Shown: positions 58,369 through 64,000 of the stretch, in pieces
Position numbering within the stretch: the stretch's first letter is position 1
How the letters are laid out: every line of letters begins with the position of its first letter
Origin: Sphingomonas sp. Ant H11
GTDB taxonomy: Bacteria > Pseudomonadota > Alphaproteobacteria > Sphingomonadales > Sphingomonadaceae
NCBI RefSeq assembly: GCF_000797515.1
Contig: NZ_JSBN01000026.1
Coordinates: 1 to 64,000 of the forward strand
DNA: 64,000 nucleotides
Reading direction: 5' to 3'
Made by a program: the position numbers and the translations under genes
Notes under the pieces: model-generated
The model's input: only the letters and a program-made list of their open reading frames with translations
Database searches by the model: none
Told to the model about the DNA's origin: nothing

Positions 58369-58997
58369 ATGTTCCACCAAGCCGACCTTTTTGATGCCGT
58401 TGAAGTCGGCCAGGGAGCGCCTGCCAAGAGCCTGAATTTGCCGGCGCTGATCGAACGGATCGCGGATTTCTCGCCGCGACCGCGCTACGCGTTCATGGTC
58501 CTCAACCTCATTGCCAAAGCCGCCGGGGGGAACAGCGGTTCAGCGGGCCCCTATGTCGATACCGAGGACGAGTTCGCGTGCCGCTCCGCGATTGGCTGTG
58601 CGATTCACTCGTTCCGATGGCAAAGCGCGATGCGCGTCGCCTGATCATCGTCGAAGAGGTCAAAGCATCGCTCGCTGCGCAGGACGCCTTGCCAGAGGAC
58701 CCAGGGGAGGCAGCAAAGGCGATCGACAACGAGGTTCGTGAGCGGGTCCGGCGCTCTGGTCGGTGCAATGTCAGTCGCGCCGTCTCCGATCTCGTCCGCG
58801 CCGGTCTGGTCCGGCGACACTATCAGGGCTACCGTGTAGACCACCATAATCGTGGCGCTCAACGTGAGGCGGTGTACACGATCACTGAGGCAGCCGCGCG
58901 GGCCTTTGGTCTCAAAGGGCCTGATACCCCCATCGGATGGGCCTTGTTTCACAGATTTCTCATTTTCAACGGTTTGTTGAAAAGCCCGTTTCAGTGA
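58369..58997 (+). CDS. Winged-helix-like hypothetical protein (one frameshift)
   Basis: The start is probably the ATG at 58369 (MFHQADLFDAVEVGQG), though the frame is open from a GTG at 58246. NLPALIERIADFSPRPRYAF and VLNLIAKAAGG come first; the frame shifts near 58575, then LRDWLCDSLVPMAKRDARRL, a charged helix, and a winged-helix-like stretch NVSRAVSDLVRAGLVRRHYQ with HHNRGAQREAVYTITEAA. Probably DNA-binding. Its 3' end runs into the operator region of the AbiE-like pair. Confidence 0.5.
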
Positions 58998-59045
58998 AAT
59001 TATTTGCTATTTCAGCCGAATCGTGGTTTCAACGGTTCGGTGAAA
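58964..59045 (+). promoter_or_regulatory. Operator array of the AbiE-like pair
   Basis: Two 19-bp dyads, TTTCAACGGTTTGTTGAAA (58964-58982) and TTTCAACGGTTCGGTGAAA (59027-59045), flank a short dyad TTTCAGTGAAA (58989-58999) in an AT-rich stretch. The third copy overlaps the GTG at 59040. AbiEi-type antitoxins repress by binding inverted repeats in their promoter, which this layout suits. Confidence 0.65.
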
Positions 59046-60106
59046 GACCCTGTTGGCATCGAACGGCGGGCGGCAGAAGCGCTCGAGGCCTTTCTAGGCT
59101 CAATCCCTCAATTCGCCGTCGGCCCAATGACGCTGACTGGCAAGCCAGGCGAGGCTGATCGAGGCGTAGACATCGTCGCTGAAACCGAATTCGCCGGCCG
59201 ACCGCTCAGGCTCGTGGTCGAGGTCAAAAGCAACGGGCAACCCCGGATTGCGCACCAAGTAGCCTACCAGCTCAAACGGTATCTGGATCAGACTGGCCAA
59301 GAGGGCGTGCCGATGTTCATCGCGCCCTATTTATCTGAACAGGCGCAGGCGGCATGTCGCGAGGAAGACATCGCCTATCTTGATTTCCAGGGCAACGCGC
59401 GCCTCGTTGTCGATACCATCTTCATCGAGCGCAAGGTCGAAGGGAAACCCGATCCCGAACGACGTTCCCTGCGGACCCTGTTCAAGCCAAAGTCGACCCG
59501 GATCCTGCGCGTACTACTGAACGAGCCGCATCGGCCCTGGCGCGTGACCGAGCTTGCTGAAGAAGCCAAGGTCAGTCTCGGGTTGGTCAGCACGATCGGA
59601 ACCGCCCTGCGCGAACGGGAATGGGCCGACCAGACCGAACAGGGGCTGCGGCTCGTCGATCCTTCCGGTTTGCTGGACGAATGGGCCCGCAACTATGAGC
59701 GGCCCAGAGGGGAGGAGGTCCGCCTCTATACCCACCTTCATGGCAAAGCCCTGGTGGAGCGGCTGCGTGATTTAGCGACCGAGCAGGGAAGGGTGGCGCT
59801 GGCCTCGTTCAGCGCGGCCGATTGGTACGCGCCCTTCGTTCGCCAGAGCACCAGCTATTTCTACGCAGACGAGAAGGGCCTTGGCACCTTGCAAACAATC
59901 CTAAATCTGACTGCACCCGCGAAGGGGGCGAACATTGTCGTGCGCGTCCCCGATGAGGATGGCGTGCTCGAGACGCGCGGACCGTCGCACCGGGGGTCAT
60001 CGCGACCAGCCCGGTTCAGACCTATCTCGATCTCATGGCGGGCGGCGAGCGCGGCGTCGAAGGGGCAGAACATCTGAAGGACAAGCTTTTGCGGTGGCCT
60101 TCATGA
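59040..60106 (+). CDS. AbiEi-like antitoxin with nuclease-like N-terminal domain (one frameshift)
   Basis: The start is GTG 59040 or TTG 59004. The N-terminal part has a PD-(D/E)xK pattern: DRGVDIVAETEF (Asp), LRLVVEVKSNGQPRIAH (Glu-x-Lys). A winged helix follows: STRILRVLLNEPHRPWRVTE, AEEAKVSLGLVSTIG. Then comes an AbiEi-like region (ASFSAADWYAPFVRQSTSYF). The frame breaks near 59970; the other frame reads GVIATSPVQTYLDLMAGGER and ends at a TGA overlapping the next ATG as ATGA, so the true end is 60106. It would neutralise the partner and bind the operators upstream. Confidence 0.7.
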
Positions 60107-60959
60107 ACGACGAACCGCAATCGGCCAGAGACTATGACGACCGCACCAGCGCCGCGGTGAAGTCGGTGCTCGTTGAGATCGGCCAGACGCTGGGCAGCTT
60201 TCGCGGGAAGTTCGCGGTTATCGGCGGCGCCGTGCCTTGGCTGCTGCTCGAGGACAGCGAGATGCGCCACGTCGGCACCCTCGACATCGATCTCAGTCTC
60301 GACGCGCAGGCCTTGGCCGCCGGCGAGGAGTATGTCGCTCTCGTCGATGCCCTCCACGAACAGGGGTACGCACCCCGCGACACGCTCAAATATTTCCAGA
60401 TGGTCCGGACGGTCCAGCCGAAGGATGACGGACCGCCGATCGATGTGATCGTCGAGTTCCTGCGGCCCTATGACGCCGTGCTGGAAAAGAACCGGCCGCC
60501 GCTCACCACCGAATTCGCGACCCAGCGTGCGTCGGGCGCGGAGCTTGCCATTCACTTCCACGAGCTCGTCGCGATCGAAGGCGATATGCCCAAGGGCGGG
60601 ACCAACAAGGTGATGATCGCTGTCGCCTCGATTCCGGCGCTTCTCGCCATGAAAGGCTTCGCGCTCGACGGCCGATACAAACAAAAAGACGCCTATGACG
60701 TCTACTACTCGATCCGGAATTATCCCGGCGGGATCGACGCGCTCGCCGACGATTGCCGCCCGTTGCTCGATCATCAAAGCGGCAAAGACGGCTTTTCGCA
60801 TGTCGTAGCGAAATTCGACGATCCGGACGCTACGGCCCGACGTGCGTGCGCAATTTCGTCGAAGGCTCCGATATCCTGGACGGCCGAACGCCGGACGAGT
60901 GGCAGCAGGATGCCTTTGGTCAGGTCGATGCCTGGGCCCGTGCGATGGGATTGCGATGA
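60103..60959 (+). CDS. AbiEii-like nucleotidyltransferase toxin (one frameshift)
   Basis: The ATG at 60103 overlaps the previous stop. Nucleotidyltransferase signature KFAVIGGAVPWLLLEDSEMR, then HVGTLDIDLSLDAQAL with the Asp pair, and IDVIVEFLRPYD. KGGTNKVMIAVASIPALLAM and KDAYDVYYSIRNYPGG follow, typical of AbiEii/DUF1814-type proteins. The frame changes near 60830; the shifted frame (VRNFVEGSDILDGRTPDEWQ) ends at 60959, about 285 residues. AbiEii-type proteins transfer nucleotides, for example to tRNA, and stall growth. Confidence 0.75.
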
Positions 60960-60981
60960 CACACCGATCTGCGAAGCCACG

Positions 60982-62091
60982 ATGAAGCTCATTCACACAG
61001 CCGACTGGCAGCTCGGAAAGCCTTATGGGCGGTTTGAGCCGGAGGTCCGCGCCGCACTTACCGAGGCACGCTTCGATGCCATTGATGCGATTGGCAAGGA
61101 GGCAGTTCGCCACGGCGCGGATCACGTCCTGGTCGCCGGCGACGTCTTCGACACCGAGGGACCAGACGACCGCACGATCGTTCAAGCGATCTCCCGAATG
61201 GAGCGCCATGCATGCCGGTGGTGGCTCTTGCCCGGCAATCACGATTTTGCGCGTAACGGTGGCCTCTGGGACCGCGTGCGTCACCGCGCAGGTAGCAGCA
61301 TTACCGTCTTGGCAGAAGCGCAGCCTCACGAGATTGAGCCAGGAATCTGGCTCCTGCCGGCGCCCCTTACGCATCGCCACAATCTCGATGATCCTACCGA
61401 GCTCTTCGACAGCATGAAGACACCCGGCAGTCGCATTCGCATTGGCCTCGCGCATGGATCGATCCGCGACTTCGGCACCCAAGGCGAAACCAAGAACCAG
61501 ATCGCGCCCGACCGCGCCCGTCGCTCGTCCCTCGATTATCTTGCGCTTGGAGACTGGCACGGGACGCTCAATATCGATCCGCGTACCTGGTACGCGGGCA
61601 CTCCCGAAACCGATCGCTTCCAGCGCGATGAGCCAGGCCAAGTGCTGCTCGTTGATATTGCCGAGGGTCGCGATCCGTCGGTCATCCCGACCCGCACGGG
61701 GCGTTTCCAGTGGATCAGGCGAAGCTGGACGGTGAACGACCAAGCCGGTTTCGATGCCGAGTGCGATCAATTGCTGGGATCGATCGATCCCGCGTCCACC
61801 CTCCTCGAACTATCGCTGGCCGGAATCACCAGCCTTACGGATCGGGTCGGGATGCTGGGCAGGCTGGAAAACGATGTCGGGCACCGTGTCCGTTATCTCG
61901 ACGTCCGGTCTGGCGACCTTGTCGGCCGCCCGAGCGAAGACGACCTCGCAAGCCTTTCGGTAGAAGGCATGCTCGGTGTCGCCGCGGCGAAGCTTTCCGC
62001 CTCAATCGAAACGGGCGGGCCTGACGGTTTGATTGCCAAGCGTGCCCTGGAGCGCCTCTTCGTCGAATACGGTCGGGAGGACAGAGCATGA
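60982..62091 (+). CDS. SbcD/YhaO-like metallophosphoesterase
   Basis: 369 residues from the ATG at 60982. All phosphoesterase motifs are present: KLIHTADWQLG (Asp, His-type), HVLVAGDVFDTEG (Asp), WWLLPGNHDFARNG (Asn-His), IGLAHGSI (His), LDYLALGDWHG (Asp-x-His). The C-terminal part is a capping and binding region. Its stop overlaps the ATPase start as ATGA. In the SbcCD/Mre11-Rad50 class it supplies Mn2+-dependent DNA-end nuclease activity. Confidence 0.88.
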   Translation: MKLIHTADWQLGKPYGRFEPEVRAALTEARFDAIDAIGKEAVRHGADHVLVAGDVFDTEGPDDRTIVQAISRMERHACRWWLLPGNHDFARNGGLWDRVRHRAGSSITVLAEAQPHEIEPGIWLLPAPLTHRHNLDDPTELFDSMKTPGSRIRIGLAHGSIRDFGTQGETKNQIAPDRARRSSLDYLALGDWHGTLNIDPRTWYAGTPETDRFQRDEPGQVLLVDIAEGRDPSVIPTRTGRFQWIRRSWTVNDQAGFDAECDQLLGSIDPASTLLELSLAGITSLTDRVGMLGRLENDVGHRVRYLDVRSGDLVGRPSEDDLASLSVEGMLGVAAAKLSASIETGGPDGLIAKRALERLFVEYGREDRA

Positions 62092-64000
62092 GCCTGTACC
62101 TGCGCCGTATCGCCATCGACGGCTTCCGCAAGTTTCGGGAGCCGATGGCGATCGAAGGGCTCACCGACGGCCTCAACATTGTCATCGAACCCAATGAGAC
62201 CGGCAAGTCGACAGTGCTCGAGGCGCTTCGCGCGGCATTTTTCGTTCGCCACGGTACGAAGAACCAGCTTGCCCAATCGTTCGCGCCTTATGGCGAAGCT
62301 GTCGGACCGGAGATTCAGGTTTCGTTCGATGCCGATGGCGCACCATGGACGGTAACCAAGCGCTTCCTGCGCGGCGCATCGATCGAGGTCACCGGTCCAC
62401 AGGGCAAGGCACAGGGCGAAGAAGCAGAAGCTCGCCTGCACGCGCTTCTGGGCTCGGTGCGCGACACCAGTCAAAAGGGCGACGCCGGCACATACGGCGC
62501 GCTCGGACTTCTTTGGGTCGCACAAACGGAGGCGCTCGCGGTCACCGGACCAGGGCAGATCGTGCGTGACACAGTCCGATCGACCCTGGAAGCGGAGGTT
62601 GGCTCGATCATGGGAGGCCCCGCGTACGCGCGCGTCCGATCAAGGATCGACGAGCAATACGGGCGATACTGGTCCCCCACGGGACAAAAAACGCGGGCGA
62701 CAAAACGAAGCCCGAGAGCGCGTCGAACAGGCCGAAGCGGCCGCTCGCGACGCCGCCGAACGTCTCGCTGGGCTTGAGAGGACGTTCTCCGAACTCGAAA
62801 GTGCGCGCTCCAGACTGAAGATCGTTCACCGCGAGATCGCGGACGACACAGACGTGCAAGCGCGGAAGGATCTCACTGCCTCTCTCGAGACGGCGCGCGC
62901 AGCTGCGCAAATCCTCGCGACGCGGCGGGCCGAGCATGAGGCCATCAGCGCGAAGACGCGCAACCTTGAAGATCTCGTCGATCGTCATCGGAAGGCGACC
63001 GACGAACGCACCAGCGCTGAACTCGCGCTTGAGGCTGCGCGCTCACGCCGCGCCGAAGTCCGCGAGGGCTTGGCCACGGCGCAGCAACGGCTTGCTGATG
63101 CGCGCAGCGCCTTAGAAGCCGCGCGCACCTCCCGCCAGGAAGCCCGCCGTGCCCTCAGCGCGGGCGAGGAGCTCTTGCGCGCGTCGCGCCGTCGAAGCGC
63201 GGTGTCGGCGGCACGCGCGCGGCACGCCGAGTTGGTTGACCTAGAGCGGCTTCAGGTAGAGGCCGCAGCACTCACTGCGACGCTGATTCCCGCCAAGGCG
63301 ATGGAAGCGATCGAGGCCAACGAACGGCTCGTAGCTGAGGCGCGCGCGGCGCTCGCCGCAGGTGCGACGCGGATTGCCTTGTCGGGGACGCTGACGGCAT
63401 ATCGATCGATGGCGAACCGATGACGCTCGGCGAGCGAACTCTGTCGGGTGAGACCCGCCTCCGGTTCGGCAATGCCGAGCTGATTATCACGCCGCCGGCC
63501 GGGGCGGCGAGCGCGAGGGAGCGCTCTCCTCGGCGCTGGAGCGACAAAAGTCTGCGTTGGGAGAGCTCGGGCTGGCGAGCTTGGAGGAGGCGCGCTCGCG
63601 CAACGATACCGCGCGAGATGCCGTAGCCGAGTTACGCACGATCGCGGCGCGCATCTCGGCCGTGACGCCGGCCGATGACGTTATCGGGCTCGCTGCCGGC
63701 CCCGATGCGCTCAAGCTCTTCATCGCTGAAATGAACGACGAGAGTGAGACCGTCGAAGCCGACATCCCGGATATCACGCTCCTCACTGCCCGGCTCGAAG
63801 ATGCCGACACCGCTTTAGCGCGGGCCGAAGGTTCGCAGGAAGGCGCAGTTGAGGCTCTCCGCCGGGTCGAACAAGAGGATGCGCCGCTCGCTGGCGCGGA
63901 AGCGGGCGCGACCAGCACGCTCGCCAACGCAAACAACCAGATCGAGACGATCGAGAGCCGCCCGGAATTCCCGACCCTGACGGCAGACGTCGCTCGGGCC
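62088..64000 (+). CDS. SbcC/YhaN-like SMC-type ATPase (cut by window edge; at least two frameshifts)
   Basis: The ATG at 62088 overlaps the phosphoesterase stop. The N-terminal ATPase half has IDGFRKFREPMAIEGL and Walker A EPNETGKSTVLEALRAAF, then LGLLWVAQTEAL. A long coiled coil follows (EARERVEQAEAAARDAAERL and onward). The frame changes near 62680, again near 63405 (YRSMANR versus YRIDGEPMTLGER) and near 63510. The gene leaves the window in coiled-coil sequence, so the second ATPase half and signature motif are not visible. It works with the coupled phosphoesterase in DNA-end processing. Confidence 0.82.

Noticed and set aside
60022..61770. 582-codon minus-strand frame
   Set aside because: Antisense to the AbiEii-like and SbcD-like genes, whose motifs are unmistakable.

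Overview
The window is high-G+C DNA with the gene content of an alphaproteobacterial accessory replicon. DUF736, DUF3768, DUF2493, DUF7673, a plasmid-type SSB, a MobF relaxase with an F-type coupling protein, an imuA-imuB-dnaE2 cassette and GTTC-N7-GTTC LexA boxes together point to a sphingomonad-like conjugative plasmid or integrative element. No rRNA, tRNA, CRISPR array or core metabolic gene was seen.

Layout. (1) 1-6663, minus strand: one overlapping operon tnsA-tnsB-tnsC-tniQ that runs by a GTGA overlap into a TOTE-type archaeo-eukaryotic primase cut by the window edge. (2) 6719-11276: backbone genes (PAPS-reductase-like protein, DUF3768, DUF7673, DUF736, VapBC, SSB). (3) 11288-16184: a HEPN/AbiU2-like gene, a complete group II intron with RT-HNH protein, and a DUF2493 protein. 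(4) 16353-20171: an intact 1272-residue nuclease-STAND protein, then small plasmid genes, an A-rich repeat tract with a tiny membrane peptide gene, and nested inverted repeats. (5) 23707-34961: a unit bounded by 18-bp direct repeats. It starts with two coupled tyrosine recombinases and carries a cytosine-5 methyltransferase, a McrB-like ATPase with a McrC/DUF2357-like nuclease, and a STAND NTPase with a TOPRIM protein. (6) 35193-42401: conjugation genes (ribbon-helix-helix protein, TraD-type coupling protein, TraI-type MobF relaxase) and small followers. (7) 42563-60959: a dense defence and DNA-damage region. It holds a TIR-like protein with a Vsr-fold nuclease, two divergent SRAP proteins around a LexA box, a PUA/EVE-Mrr-type nuclease, a two-gene HEPN unit, DUF4238, the LexA-boxed imuA-imuB-dnaE2 operon and an AbiE-like pair with its own operators. 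(8) 60982-64000: an SbcD-like phosphoesterase coupled to an SbcC/YhaN-like ATPase that runs off the window.

Sequence quality matters here. About twenty genes are broken by single-base shifts, roughly 35 in all. Many lie in homopolymers (extra T in T-runs, missing A, G or C elsewhere), while several genes of 1.6-3.8 kb are perfectly open. Most breaks are therefore best read as uncorrected indels in the assembly rather than real decay. Broken genes are given below as one feature spanning their frames, with the break positions stated.

The genes work as three layers: transfer and integration functions (relaxase and coupling protein, Tn7-like core, tandem recombinases, group II intron); stability and regulation functions (VapBC, AbiE-like pair, SSB); and many independent anti-invader or damage-response modules, some with architectures I do not recognise as named systems.
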